A stretch of DNA of 64,000 nucleotides, from positions 1 through 64,000 of the forward strand of contig NZ_JALAMS010000012.1 of NCBI RefSeq assembly GCF_026790145.1, written 5' to 3'. Origin of the DNA: Bacillus_I endophytica_A (GTDB taxonomy: Bacteria > Bacillota > Bacilli > Bacillales > Bacillaceae_H). The position numbers and the translations under genes are program-made. Shown one piece after another: positions 1 through 9,313 of the stretch. The notes under the pieces were generated by a model, which was given only the letters and a program-made list of their open reading frames with translations, searched no databases and was not told the origin of the DNA. Numbering within the stretch: the stretch's first letter is position 1; the number at the start of each line of letters is the position of its first letter.

Positions 1-19
1 AGTAGGACGTTGCCAGGCA
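1..19 (+). rRNA. rrf: 5S ribosomal RNA, 3' end only (partial)
   Basis: The first bases read AGTAGGACGTTGCCAGGC, which is the conserved 3' end of Bacillus-type 5S rRNA. The rest lies left of the window. A strong terminator follows directly. A ribosomal RNA operon just upstream of ctsR matches the Bacillus layout. The call rests on recognising a short conserved end. Confidence 0.8.
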
Positions 20-25
20 CCATAC

Positions 26-59
26 AAAAAGGCTGATCTATTATAGATCAGCCTTTTTT
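26..59 (+). terminator. Rho-independent terminator of the rRNA operon
   Basis: A 10-bp perfect stem, GGCTGATCTA (31-40) with TAGATCAGCC (44-53), has a 3-nt loop. It is flanked by five A upstream and six T downstream. It ends the ribosomal RNA transcript before the heat-shock operon. Confidence 0.92.
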
Positions 60-145
60 GCATTCTATACAATAATTGTTATAAAGAACGTTTTGAAGTA
101 ATGAAAAGTGGAAACTATAGAAGTAGTACCTTGCGTTCGATTTTA

Positions 146-174
146 TTGCAATTTTACATAAAAAGCATTACTAT
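146..174 (+). promoter_or_regulatory. Sigma-A promoter of the ctsR operon
   Basis: TTGCAA (146-151), a 17-bp spacer and TACTAT (169-174). It is the best sigma-A match in the gap and sits directly upstream of the CtsR box, the arrangement expected for an autoregulated class III heat-shock operon. Confidence 0.72.
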
Positions 175-183
175 TATTATAAA

Positions 184-204
184 AGTCAAATATAGTCAAA
201 GTCA
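184..204 (+). promoter_or_regulatory. CtsR operator (tandem heptads)
   Basis: Two direct AGTCAAA heptads (184-190 and 194-200) are separated by TAT, and a partial third (GTCA) follows. This matches the CtsR consensus of tandem RGTCAAA heptads with a 3-nt gap. It lies just after the -10 element and touches the ribosome binding site, so bound CtsR would block initiation of its own operon. Confidence 0.9.
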
Positions 205-216
205 GGAGGGGAAAGG

Positions 217-678
217 GTGCGAAATATTTCTGACATTATTGAACAGTATCTAAAAGAAGTTCTAGATGTGAGTGACCAAGATATTGTAGAAATTAAACGT
301 AGTGAAATTGCTCATAAGTTTCAATGTGTCCCTTCCCAAATTAACTACGTAATCAACACACGCTTTACCGTTGAACGCGGGTATGTAGTGGAAAGTAAAC
401 GTGGTGGTGGAGGCTTTATTAGAATTATCAAGGTACAATCTAATGACTACTTAGATCTTTTTAATCAAGTACTCGCAATGGTAAATGAACGAGTATCTCA
501 ATCAACTGCCGAAAGTTTGATTATTCGCCTAGTTGAAGAGGAGTTCATCACAAAGAGAGAGGCAAAAGTCATGTTAAGCGTTATTGATAATTCTGTTCTT
601 AATGTTGATCCTCATCATCGTGATCAGCTTCGTGCTAGAATGTTAAAAGCTATGCTGCTAGCTTTACAGCATCGATAA
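217..678 (+). CDS. ctsR: CtsR, repressor of class III heat-shock genes
   Basis: DNA-binding repressor of clp genes. The 153 residues match the family length. The N-terminal half is a winged helix-turn-helix, and the wing is the glycine-rich stretch KRGGGGFIRI (residues 61-70). Arg62 in this wing corresponds to the arginine reported to be phosphorylated by McsB in B. subtilis. The C-terminal half forms the dimer and McsB/ClpC contact region. Translation starts at GTG behind an AGGAGGGG site. It is first gene of ctsR-mcsA-mcsB-clpC, with its own operator immediately upstream, so it is autoregulated. Confidence 0.95.
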   Translation: MRNISDIIEQYLKEVLDVSDQDIVEIKRSEIAHKFQCVPSQINYVINTRFTVERGYVVESKRGGGGFIRIIKVQSNDYLDLFNQVLAMVNERVSQSTAESLIIRLVEEEFITKREAKVMLSVIDNSVLNVDPHHRDQLRARMLKAMLLALQHR

Positions 679-753
679 GAAAATATGTTAATAAGATTAG
701 AGATAGGTTAATGTATTTTTACAAAGTGACAAGAAGTGTGAGGTGAGTAAGGA

Positions 754-1293
754 TTGATTTGTCAACAATGTCATATGAGAGAAGCTGCTATTCATTTTAC
801 TGAAGTATCAAATGGACAACAGCAGAAGATTCACCTTTGCGAAAAGTGCGCAAAAGAGCGAGGAGACTTGTTTATGCTCTCAGATCATGAAAACTTTTCT
901 ATGAATGATTTGCTTGCAGGGTTGTTAAACTTTGATTCTGCTTTTAAAGAAGCTGAAAAATCATTTCAACAAGCTCCATTACACTGTCCTCATTGTAAAA
1001 TGACATATAAACAGTTTGCTAAGGTTGGACGTTTTGGTTGTGCTCATTGCTACCAAGCATTTCAACAAAAATTAACCCCTTTTCTAAAACGTTTGCAAGG
1101 GGGAAATTCTCTTCATCGTGGAAAGATTCCACAGAGAGCAGGCGAAAATATTCAATTAAAAAAGGAATTGGAAAATTTAAAAGCGAAGTTAAAACAATAC
1201 GTAGAAGCAGAGGAGTTTGAAGAGGCTGCAAAATTACGTGATGAAATTAGGGAACTGAATCGTCAGCTAGATCAAAAGAGAGGAGAGTCTTAA
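754..1293 (+). CDS. mcsA: McsA, zinc-binding activator of McsB
   Basis: Adaptor that activates the McsB arginine kinase and takes part in CtsR inactivation. It has four CxxC pairs: C3/C6, a second pair near residue 30, then CPHC and CAHC in the middle. These fit two zinc sites. The C-terminal 40 residues contain a UVR motif (EEFEEAAKLRDEI). The start is TTG with AGGTGA seven bases upstream. The gene sits three bases before mcsB, so the two are likely translationally linked. Confidence 0.94.
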   Translation: MICQQCHMREAAIHFTEVSNGQQQKIHLCEKCAKERGDLFMLSDHENFSMNDLLAGLLNFDSAFKEAEKSFQQAPLHCPHCKMTYKQFAKVGRFGCAHCYQAFQQKLTPFLKRLQGGNSLHRGKIPQRAGENIQLKKELENLKAKLKQYVEAEEFEEAAKLRDEIRELNRQLDQKRGES

Positions 1294-1296
1294 TCA

Positions 1297-2385
1297 ATGT
1301 CATTACATCATTTCTTAAATCAGGCCATCAGTCCATGGATGAACAGTGATGGACCGGATTCTGACATTGTATTAAGCACAAGAATTCGGTTAGCACGTAA
1401 CTTTGAAGACTATGTTTTTCCGTTAATTGCTCAAAAAGAAGGAGACAGTGTTGTAACCTTTGTAAAAGAAAAAATTATGAATCGTCCTACGAGATGGGAT
1501 TTTGAATTGTTAGAAATGAAGGAATTAGAGCCTCTTGAAAAGAAAGTATTAGTAGAAAAACATCTTATTAGTCCCTATCTTGCTGAGCAGTCTGAAGAAG
1601 GGGCTTGCATTCTATCACAAAATGAATCAGTAAGTATTATGTTGAATGAAGAAGATCATCTACGAATACAATGTTTATTCCCGGGGTTCCAGCTTGATAA
1701 TGCTCTTCGTTTGGCGATGGAGTTAGATGATTGGATAGAAGAAAGAGCTGGTTATGCTTTTGATGAGACAATGGGCTATTTAACAAGTTGCCCAACTAAT
1801 GTTGGCACAGGACTTCGTGCATCTGTTATGCTACATTTACCAGCTTTAGTTCTAACTCAACAGATTAATAAGATTGTACCAGCTATCAATCAGCTAGGAC
1901 TTGTTGTACGAGGGATTTATGGGGAAGGAAGTCAAGCTTTAGGAAATATATTCCAAGTTTCTAATCAGATCACTTTAGGGAAAAGTGAAGAAGACATTGT
2001 AAGTGATCTACAAAGTGTTGTAAAACAGCTTATTGCTCATGAACGATCAGCAAGGGAAGCCCTTGTACATACATCAAGTATTGAGCTTGAAGATCGTTTA
2101 TACCGCTCATATGGAGTATTAACCAATGCACGTATAATAGAAACTAAAGAAGCCGCTCAATGTTTATCGGATGTTAGACTCGGTATTGATCTTGGCTATA
2201 TTGAAGGCATTACGAGAAGCATCCTAAACGAGCTTATGGTTGTAACGCAGCCAGGTTTCCTACAGCAATATGCAGGTGGACCTCTTCGTCCAAATCAGCG
2301 GGACATTAGAAGAGCATCTTTAATAAGGGAACGCCTGCAGTTAGAAAAAGACAATCGAAATCGGATGGAGAGTGATGAAGGATGA
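1297..2385 (+). CDS. mcsB: McsB, protein-arginine kinase
   Basis: Phosphorylates arginine residues on CtsR and on damaged proteins, marking the latter for ClpC-ClpP. The 362-residue protein has the phosphagen-kinase fold. Visible family blocks are SDIVLSTRIRLARN near the N-terminus, the NEEDH loop, and CPTNVGTGLRAS, which carries the conserved cysteine. A C-terminal dimerisation part follows. The stop overlaps the clpC start region (ATGATG), indicating translational coupling. Confidence 0.95.
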   Translation: MSLHHFLNQAISPWMNSDGPDSDIVLSTRIRLARNFEDYVFPLIAQKEGDSVVTFVKEKIMNRPTRWDFELLEMKELEPLEKKVLVEKHLISPYLAEQSEEGACILSQNESVSIMLNEEDHLRIQCLFPGFQLDNALRLAMELDDWIEERAGYAFDETMGYLTSCPTNVGTGLRASVMLHLPALVLTQQINKIVPAINQLGLVVRGIYGEGSQALGNIFQVSNQITLGKSEEDIVSDLQSVVKQLIAHERSAREALVHTSSIELEDRLYRSYGVLTNARIIETKEAAQCLSDVRLGIDLGYIEGITRSILNELMVVTQPGFLQQYAGGPLRPNQRDIRRASLIRERLQLEKDNRNRMESDEG

Positions 2386-4817
2386 TGTTTGGAAGATTTA
2401 CAGAGCGCGCTCAGAAAGTATTAGCATTAGCCCAAGAGGAAGCACTTCGTCTTGGACATAACAATATTGGTACAGAACATATCCTACTAGGAATCGTTCG
2501 TGAAGGTGAAGGGATTGCGGCAAAAGCCCTACTTGCACTTAACTTAGGTACTGATAAAGTTCAAAAAGAAGTAGAATCCCTAATTGGTCGTGGCCAAGAA
2601 GTAGCTCAAACTGTTCATTATACACCTCGAGCTAAAAAAGTCATTGAGCTCTCCATGGATGAAGCTCGTAAACTTGGTCATTCTTATGTAGGAACAGAGC
2701 ACATTTTATTAGGTCTTATCCGCGAAGGTGAAGGTGTTGCCGCTCGCGTTTTAAATAATCTAGGAGTGAGCTTAAATAAAGCTCGTCAGCAAGTACTTCA
2801 GCTTCTTGGTAGCAATGAAGCGAATGCAAATCACCAAGGAAGTGGAACGCCAAATGCTAACACACCAACGTTAGATGGATTAGCACGGGATTTAACAGCT
2901 ATTGCTCGTGAGGGAAGTCTTGATCCTGTTATTGGCCGTAGCAAAGAAATTCAGCGTGTCATTGAAGTACTAAGTCGTCGTACGAAAAATAATCCTGTGT
3001 TAATTGGGGAGCCTGGGGTTGGTAAAACAGCAATTGCAGAAGGATTAGCACAACAAATTGTAAACAATGAAGTTCCTGAGATTTTAAGAGATAAGCGTGT
3101 AATGACGTTAGATATGGGAACAGTTGTAGCTGGAACAAAATATCGTGGAGAATTTGAGGATCGCTTGAAAAAAGTTATGGATGAAATTCGTCAAGCTGGA
3201 AACATTATTTTATTCATTGATGAGCTTCATACACTAATTGGAGCAGGTGGAGCAGAAGGTGCCATTGATGCTTCTAATATTTTAAAACCTTCTCTAGCAC
3301 GTGGAGAGCTTCAATGTATCGGAGCGACAACGCTAGACGAATATCGCAAATATATCGAGAAAGATGCAGCACTTGAGCGTCGTTTCCAACCAATTCAAGT
3401 TGATGAGCCAACAGCAGATGAGTCTGTTCAAATTCTACAAGGGCTTCGTGATCGTTATGAAGCGCATCATCGTGTATCAATTACTGATGAAGCTATTGAA
3501 GCTGCTGTTAATCTTTCAGATCGTTATATCTCAGACCGTTTCCTACCAGATAAAGCAATTGATTTGATTGATGAAGCAGGTTCAAAAGTACGTTTACGTT
3601 CATTTACAACGCCACCAAATTTAAAAGAGCTTGAAGTTAAACTTGAAACAGTTCGCAAAGAAAAAGATGCGTCTGTACAAAGCCAAGAATTTGAAACAGC
3701 GGCATCTCTACGTGATACAGAACAGCGTCTTCGCGAAGAGCTTGAACAAACGAAAAAAGAGTGGAAAGAGAAGCAAGGACAAGAAAACTCTGAAGTCACA
3801 GTTGATGATATTGCAATGGTTGTATCTAGCTGGACTGGAATTCCAGTTGTTAAACTAGCACAGGAAGAAACAGAGCGTTTGCTTAAACTAGAAGAAATCT
3901 TACATTCTCGAGTAATTGGGCAAGATGAAGCAGTTAAAGCTGTTTCAAAAGCAGTTCGTCGTGCTCGTGCTGGATTAAAAGATCCAAAACGTCCAATTGG
4001 TTCTTTCATCTTCCTAGGCCCAACAGGTGTTGGTAAAACAGAGCTTGCTCGTGCATTAGCAGAAGCAATGTTCGGTGAGGAAGATGCAATGATTCGAATT
4101 GACATGTCAGAATATATGGAGAAACATTCAACATCTCGTCTAGTTGGATCACCTCCAGGGTATGTGGGATATGAAGAAGGCGGACAGCTTACAGAGAAAG
4201 TAAGACGCAAGCCTTATTCAGTTGTTCTTCTTGATGAAGTGGAAAAAGCACATCCAGATGTATTTAATATTTTACTTCAAGTACTAGAAGATGGACGTCT
4301 TACAGATTCTAAAGGCCGTACAGTGGACTTTAGAAATACAGTTCTTATTATGACTTCAAATGTGGGTGCAGAAGCACTAAAACGAAACAAGTATGTTGGA
4401 TTCAATGTGCAAGATGAAAATGAGAACTATAAGGACATGAAAGGCAAAGTAATGGATGAATTAAAACGTGCTTTCCGCCCAGAGTTCCTAAATCGTATTG
4501 ATGAGATGATTGTTTTCCACTCATTAGAAAAAGATCATTTACGTTATATTGTGACGCTAATGGCAGACCAACTTATCAAGCGTCTAAAAGAGCAAGATAT
4601 TGAGCTTGAACTAACAGAAGAAGCGGCAAACAAAATTGCTGAAGAAGGATTTGATCCAGAATACGGAGCAAGACCGCTACGCCGCGCTATTCAGCGTCAT
4701 GTAGAAGATCGCTTATCTGAGGAACTTCTAAAAGGGAATGTACAAAAAGGGCAGAAAGTTGTGCTTGATGTAAAAGACGGTGAATTTACCGTTAAAGCAG
4801 CACAGCCAAGTTCATAA
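2382..4817 (+). CDS. clpC: ClpC, AAA+ unfoldase of the ClpCP protease
   Basis: Hsp100 unfoldase feeding ClpP and regulated by adaptors such as MecA and McsB. At 811 residues it is full length. Order: two N-terminal Clp repeats (residues 1-150), AAA domain 1 with Walker A GEPGVGKT, a UVR-containing coiled-coil linker (about 410-470), AAA domain 2 with GPTGVGKT, and a C-terminal D2-small domain. The start MMFGRFTERAQ matches the B. subtilis protein. It overlaps mcsB by 4 bp and is followed by a stable hairpin before radA. Confidence 0.97.
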   Translation: MMFGRFTERAQKVLALAQEEALRLGHNNIGTEHILLGIVREGEGIAAKALLALNLGTDKVQKEVESLIGRGQEVAQTVHYTPRAKKVIELSMDEARKLGHSYVGTEHILLGLIREGEGVAARVLNNLGVSLNKARQQVLQLLGSNEANANHQGSGTPNANTPTLDGLARDLTAIAREGSLDPVIGRSKEIQRVIEVLSRRTKNNPVLIGEPGVGKTAIAEGLAQQIVNNEVPEILRDKRVMTLDMGTVVAGTKYRGEFEDRLKKVMDEIRQAGNIILFIDELHTLIGAGGAEGAIDASNILKPSLARGELQCIGATTLDEYRKYIEKDAALERRFQPIQVDEPTADESVQILQGLRDRYEAHHRVSITDEAIEAAVNLSDRYISDRFLPDKAIDLIDEAGSKVRLRSFTTPPNLKELEVKLETVRKEKDASVQSQEFETAASLRDTEQRLREELEQTKKEWKEKQGQENSEVTVDDIAMVVSSWTGIPVVKLAQEETERLLKLEEILHSRVIGQDEAVKAVSKAVRRARAGLKDPKRPIGSFIFLGPTGVGKTELARALAEAMFGEEDAMIRIDMSEYMEKHSTSRLVGSPPGYVGYEEGGQLTEKVRRKPYSVVLLDEVEKAHPDVFNILLQVLEDGRLTDSKGRTVDFRNTVLIMTSNVGAEALKRNKYVGFNVQDENENYKDMKGKVMDELKRAFRPEFLNRIDEMIVFHSLEKDHLRYIVTLMADQLIKRLKEQDIELELTEEAANKIAEEGFDPEYGARPLRRAIQRHVEDRLSEELLKGNVQKGQKVVLDVKDGEFTVKAAQPSS

Positions 4818-4830
4818 TATAAACATTTAC

Positions 4831-4867
4831 ACTAAGGCATACGGAGATAGTTAACGTATGCCTTAGT
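4831..4867 (+). terminator. Intercistronic hairpin clpC-radA
   Basis: A perfect 13-bp stem pairs ACTAAGGCATACG (4831-4843) with CGTATGCCTTAGT (4855-4867) around an 11-nt loop. The following bases are only partly T-rich, so this may be a weak terminator or a 3'-end stabiliser rather than a full stop between clpC and radA. Confidence 0.55.
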
Positions 4868-4903
4868 TGCTATTATTACTTCTTAGACAGAAAGGAACAC
4901 AGT

Positions 4904-6283
4904 ATGGCAAAGAAAAAGACAAAATTTATGTGTCAAGATTGTGGATATGAATCTGCCAAATGGATGGGGAAATGTCCTGGTTGTGGGAAATGGAACACAA
5001 TGGTAGAAGAAGTGGAACATGTTCAAACAGGAAGACGAGGAGCGTTCTCTGGAGCTGTTTCTTCTTCAGTAAAAAGAAAACCAGAAGCTATTACAACAAT
5101 TAAAACAGTTGAGGAACCGCGTATTTTTACTAAGTCCTCTGAGCTAAACCGTGTTCTTGGTGGAGGAATTGTAAAAGGGTCCCTTGTTTTAATTGGAGGA
5201 GATCCTGGGATTGGGAAATCTACTCTCTTATTGCAATGTTCAGCACAGCTTGCAGATCAAAAACATAAAGTTCTCTACATTTCAGGAGAGGAATCAACAA
5301 AGCAGACAAAGCTAAGAGCAGACCGATTAGGAGTTACAGCAGATCATCTCTTTGTTCATGCAGAAACAAATTTGGAGATGATTTTAGACGCTATCAATGA
5401 AATGAAGCCTGACTTTGTTGTAGTCGATTCCATTCAGACGGTTTATCATGCAGATATTACATCTGCTCCTGGAAGCGTTTCGCAAGTTCGTGAATGTACA
5501 GGTGAACTAATGAGGGTTGCTAAAACAAATAGTATACCAATTTTTATCGTTGGTCATGTTACTAAAGAAGGATCCATTGCAGGGCCTCGCTTACTTGAGC
5601 ATATGGTAGATACCGTTCTTTATTTTGAAGGGGAACGTCATCATACGTATCGTATCTTACGTGCGGTTAAAAACCGTTTTGGTTCTACAAATGAGATGGG
5701 GATATTTGAGATGAAAGAAGCTGGTCTTCAAGAAGTACTGAATCCATCTGAAATCTTCCTTGAAGAACGTTCAAAAGGTGCAGCGGGGTCTGTTGTTGTA
5801 GCTTCGATGGAAGGAACCCGCCCTGTATTAGTAGAACTCCAAGCTCTTATTAGTCCAACAAGCTTTGGTAATCCACGGAGAATGGCAACAGGAGTAGATC
5901 ATAATAGAGTTTCGCTTATTATGGCCGTATTAGAGAAGCGAGTTGGTCTACTGCTCCAAAATCAGGATGCTTATTTAAAAGTAGCAGGTGGTGTGAAATT
6001 AGATGAACCTGCTATTGATTTAGCTGTTGCTGTGAGTATTGCTTCAAGCTTTAGAGATCAAGTTTCTAATCCTGTTGATGTTGTCATTGGTGAAGTAGGA
6101 TTAACAGGTGAAATTCGCCGCGTATCAAGGATTGAACAACGTATTCAGGAAGCAGCAAAACTTGGGTTCCAGCGTGCCATTATTCCAGCCAAGAATATCG
6201 GAGGATGGGAAGCACCTGCCGGAATAGAAATTATTGGGGTTGAAACCGTATCAGAAGCACTAAAATATACGTTGGGAGGTTAG
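4904..6283 (+). CDS. radA: RadA/Sms, DNA recombination ATPase
   Basis: DnaB-like helicase that extends branches in homologous recombination and transformation. The 459 residues show an N-terminal C4 zinc finger (CQDCG...CPGCG), a RecA-like ATPase with Walker A GGDPGIGKST, the RadA-specific KNRFG motif after AV, and a C-terminal Lon-protease-like domain without protease function. The ATG start follows AAAGGA. It lies just before disA, as in Bacillus, where RadA modulates DisA activity. Confidence 0.96.
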   Translation: MAKKKTKFMCQDCGYESAKWMGKCPGCGKWNTMVEEVEHVQTGRRGAFSGAVSSSVKRKPEAITTIKTVEEPRIFTKSSELNRVLGGGIVKGSLVLIGGDPGIGKSTLLLQCSAQLADQKHKVLYISGEESTKQTKLRADRLGVTADHLFVHAETNLEMILDAINEMKPDFVVVDSIQTVYHADITSAPGSVSQVRECTGELMRVAKTNSIPIFIVGHVTKEGSIAGPRLLEHMVDTVLYFEGERHHTYRILRAVKNRFGSTNEMGIFEMKEAGLQEVLNPSEIFLEERSKGAAGSVVVASMEGTRPVLVELQALISPTSFGNPRRMATGVDHNRVSLIMAVLEKRVGLLLQNQDAYLKVAGGVKLDEPAIDLAVAVSIASSFRDQVSNPVDVVIGEVGLTGEIRRVSRIEQRIQEAAKLGFQRAIIPAKNIGGWEAPAGIEIIGVETVSEALKYTLGG

Positions 6284-6291
6284 AACATAAG

Positions 6292-7365
6292 ATGGATGGG
6301 GAAAGAATGAATGAGAAACAAATGACTGAAATTCTACAGTTTGTTGCTCCTGGGACACCGATTAGAGAAGGTATTGAAAACGTTCTGCGTGCCAAAACAG
6401 GAGGACTTATTGTGTTAGGCAACACTGAGGAAGTAAAAAAAATTGTTGATGGTGGATTTTCAATCAACTGTTCTTTCTCTCCAGCCCACCTTTATGAACT
6501 TGCTAAAATGGATGGAGCTATTATCTTAAGTGAGTCAGGAAATAAGATTTTATATGCCAACACGCAGCTTATCCCAGACCCTTCTATCTCTTCCTCTGAA
6601 ACAGGAATGCGCCATCGTACAGCAGAAAGAACCGCAAAACAGACAGGAAATCTTGTTATTGCTATTTCTGAGCGTAGGAACGTTATTACTCTTTATAAAG
6701 GACAACTTCAATATGTATTAAGAGAGATTAGTGTTATTTTAGCAAAAGCAAACCAAGCGTTGGAGACACTAGAGAAATATAAAACAGTGCTAGATGAATC
6801 TGTTGATAGCTTAAGTTCTTTAGAATTTGAAGAACAAGTAACACATGCAGACGTTATTCAAGTCCTTCATCGTATTGAGATGGTATTACGGATTAAGCAT
6901 GAAATTTTAAATTATGTAAGTGAATTAGGGATTGAAGGAAGACTTGTGAGGCTTCAAATGAATGAACTTCTTTCCCATTTCCAAGAAGAAGTAGTTCTGC
7001 TTGTTCAAGATTATATGTATGATCCTGAAAAAGATTCTTATAAGATTGTCAACAAACTCCAAGATTTATCTAATACAATGCTTCTTGATGACCAAACATT
7101 ACTTCGTTTAATGGGATACCCTTTATATACAAGCCTTGATGATCAAGTTGCACCAAGAGGCTATCGAATGCTCCATAAAATCCCTAGACTCCCAAGTGTT
7201 ATTATTGAAAATTTAATTCAAGAATTTGGTGGTTTAAAGCGAATTAGTGATGCATCTGTAGATAGACTGGATGAAGTGGAAGGTATTGGAGAAATTAGAG
7301 CAAAAAAAATTAAAGAAGGTTTAAAAACTCTGAAACAACAGCATCTATATAATCGTCATTTATAA
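6292..7365 (+). CDS. disA: DisA, diadenylate cyclase and DNA-integrity scanner
   Basis: Makes cyclic di-AMP from two ATP while scanning DNA and stops at branched structures. The 357 residues comprise an N-terminal DAC domain with the catalytic DGAIIL and RHRTAER motifs, a helical linker, and a C-terminal helix-hairpin-helix DNA-binding domain (DEVEGIGEIRAKKIKEGL). Start taken at the first ATG with GGGAGG about 11 bases upstream. An in-frame ATG at 6307 is also possible. It follows radA by 8 bp, so the two are co-transcribed. Confidence 0.94.
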   Translation: MDGERMNEKQMTEILQFVAPGTPIREGIENVLRAKTGGLIVLGNTEEVKKIVDGGFSINCSFSPAHLYELAKMDGAIILSESGNKILYANTQLIPDPSISSSETGMRHRTAERTAKQTGNLVIAISERRNVITLYKGQLQYVLREISVILAKANQALETLEKYKTVLDESVDSLSSLEFEEQVTHADVIQVLHRIEMVLRIKHEILNYVSELGIEGRLVRLQMNELLSHFQEEVVLLVQDYMYDPEKDSYKIVNKLQDLSNTMLLDDQTLLRLMGYPLYTSLDDQVAPRGYRMLHKIPRLPSVIIENLIQEFGGLKRISDASVDRLDEVEGIGEIRAKKIKEGLKTLKQQHLYNRHL

Positions 7366-7488
7366 AAGAAGAAAGTATTTGTCGAAAACTGTGTGAAACA
7401 TGACAATTTATTTACAAATAATTGAATTTGTTAACTAGCAGGTTTTGAATGAGCTAAACTGTTTATAATGATAAAGGGAGGTGAATGT

Positions 7489-8580
7489 ATGCTAAAACGT
7501 ATAATTCAAATCTTCTTTCTTGTCACAGGTGGAACGCTTGGATTTGTTTTCGCAGATAACATAACAAGCTTGTTAGGACTTGAAGGAGTTACGTTTTTAC
7601 AAAACTCATACGTTCTTGCTGTATTGGGAGCTATCATTTTTTATGCTGTAACTTTTTGGGCTGTCGATTATGTTGTTAATTTTATTAAAAGGGTTGAGGA
7701 ATCTGTAGTCAAAGCTCCTGCAACAGATGTTTTATTTGGTAGTTTAGGACTTATTTTTGGACTTATTCTCGCATACTTAGCGGGCATTCCTTTAGGCAAG
7801 ATTCAATTGCAAATGGTCGGTACTGTATTACCTATTTTCCTCACTGTTCTTCTTGGCTACCTAGGTTTCCAAGTTGGCTTTAAGAAACGAGATGAGCTTG
7901 TTAATTTGTTCTCAATTCCATCTCGCATGGGAAAGAAAAAGCAAGTGGAAGAGGAAACAACTACACAAGAAAAAACGTTCAAGATTTTAGATACAAGTGT
8001 TATTATAGATGGGCGTATTGCTGACATTTGTCAAACAGGTTTTCTAGAGGGAATTGTTGTCATTCCACAGTTTGTTTTAGAAGAACTTCAGCATATTGCT
8101 GATTCATCAGATGTATTAAAGAGAAACAGAGGGCGTCGTGGGTTAGATATTTTAAATCGCATTCAAAAAGAACTTGCGATTAAGGTTGAAATCTATGAGG
8201 GCGATTTTGAAGATATTCAAGAAGTAGATAGCAAGCTTGTGAAATTAGCAAAGCTAACTTCTGGGGTTGTTGTCACAAATGATTTTAACTTAAACAAAGT
8301 ATGTGAACTTCAAGGAGTTAGCGTACTTAATATTAATGATTTAGCAAATGCCGTTAAGCCTGTTGTTCTTCCTGGTGAAGAAATGCATGTTCTAGTGATT
8401 AAGGACGGAAAAGAACAGAATCAAGGTATTGCATATTTAGATGATGGTACAATGATTGTTGTAGAAGAAGGGCGCAACTATATCGGAAAGAGTATTGATG
8501 TTCTTGTAACAAGTGTTCTTCAAACTTCTGCAGGTCGCATGATTTTTGCGAAACCCAAGCTATTAGAGAAGGCTTTATGA
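7489..8580 (+). CDS. yacL: PIN/TRAM-domain membrane protein (YacL family)
   Basis: 363-residue membrane-bound PIN nuclease-like protein. Four hydrophobic segments occupy roughly residues 5-145. A PIN domain follows (ILDTSVIIDGRIADI, conserved acidic residues, VVTNDFNLNKV), then a C-terminal TRAM domain. The physiological substrate is not clear from sequence. The start is ATG at 7489, five bases after GGGAGGTG. It precedes ispD by 28 bp, as in B. subtilis. Confidence 0.88.
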   Translation: MLKRIIQIFFLVTGGTLGFVFADNITSLLGLEGVTFLQNSYVLAVLGAIIFYAVTFWAVDYVVNFIKRVEESVVKAPATDVLFGSLGLIFGLILAYLAGIPLGKIQLQMVGTVLPIFLTVLLGYLGFQVGFKKRDELVNLFSIPSRMGKKKQVEEETTTQEKTFKILDTSVIIDGRIADICQTGFLEGIVVIPQFVLEELQHIADSSDVLKRNRGRRGLDILNRIQKELAIKVEIYEGDFEDIQEVDSKLVKLAKLTSGVVVTNDFNLNKVCELQGVSVLNINDLANAVKPVVLPGEEMHVLVIKDGKEQNQGIAYLDDGTMIVVEEGRNYIGKSIDVLVTSVLQTSAGRMIFAKPKLLEKAL

Positions 8581-8608
8581 AGGGATCAAAGGGAAGAGGA
8601 GAAAAAAG

Positions 8609-9313
8609 ATGAAGTACGACGTAGTTATTCCCGCGGCGGGCCAGGGAAAAAGGATGAAAAAAGGGATAAATAAGCAATTTATTAACCTACAAGACCGCCC
8701 GGTAATTGTGCATACACTGCAAGTTTTTGAACAAGACCCATGGTGTAGAAAAGTCATCATCGTCGTTAACGAAAAAGAAGTAGATCTTTTCAAAGAACTT
8801 ATTGAAGTGAACAATATTCGCAAAGTATCAGAAATTGTTAAGGGTGGAAGTGAACGACAGCATAGTGTTTACAACGGACTAAAAATCTTAACAGACGAAG
8901 AGGGAATTGTTCTTGTTCATGACGGAGCTCGTCCTTTCATTGAGCAAGAGCATGTCCATCGTCTCGTAGAAGAGGCAAGTGAGAGTAAAGCAGCTGTCCT
9001 AGCAGTCCCTGTTAAAGATACAATGAAGCGAGTGAGAAATGGCAAAGTCATTGATACAGTAGAGCGCTCAAGCTTGTGGGCTATTCAAACACCACAAGCT
9101 TTTGTTTTGTCATTAATTCAATATGCACATGAAAAAGCTCAAAAAAAGAACTACTTAGGTACTGATGATGCTAGTCTCGTAGAAGCAGTAGGAGAAGACG
9201 TGACAATTGTTGAAGGAAGTTATAACAATATTAAGTTAACAACTCCTGAAGATTTAATTTATGCAGAAGCTATTTTACAAGCACAGAAGATAAAGGAGAG
9301 AAAACTAACATGA
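8609..9313 (+). CDS. ispD: IspD, 2-C-methyl-D-erythritol 4-phosphate cytidylyltransferase
   Basis: Third step of the non-mevalonate isoprenoid pathway: MEP plus CTP gives CDP-methylerythritol. The 234 residues carry the N-terminal nucleotidyltransferase signature PAAGQGKRMKKG, the VHDGARPF metal/CTP motif and the TDDASLVEAVG C-terminal block. It overlaps ispF by 4 bp, so this step and the cyclase step are coupled. Confidence 0.95.
   Translation: MKYDVVIPAAGQGKRMKKGINKQFINLQDRPVIVHTLQVFEQDPWCRKVIIVVNEKEVDLFKELIEVNNIRKVSEIVKGGSERQHSVYNGLKILTDEEGIVLVHDGARPFIEQEHVHRLVEEASESKAAVLAVPVKDTMKRVRNGKVIDTVERSSLWAIQTPQAFVLSLIQYAHEKAQKKNYLGTDDASLVEAVGEDVTIVEGSYNNIKLTTPEDLIYAEAILQAQKIKERKLT

Noticed and set aside
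90..115. Possible sigma-B promoter (GTTTTG, 14-bp spacing, GGAAAC) before ctsR
   Set aside because: The spacing fits and B. subtilis has a sigma-B promoter here, but the -10 matches only three of six positions of GGGTAT. Too weak to list.
3524..4210. 228-codon minus-strand frame inside clpC
   Set aside because: Serine-rich antisense shadow of a highly conserved gene, with no ribosome binding site.
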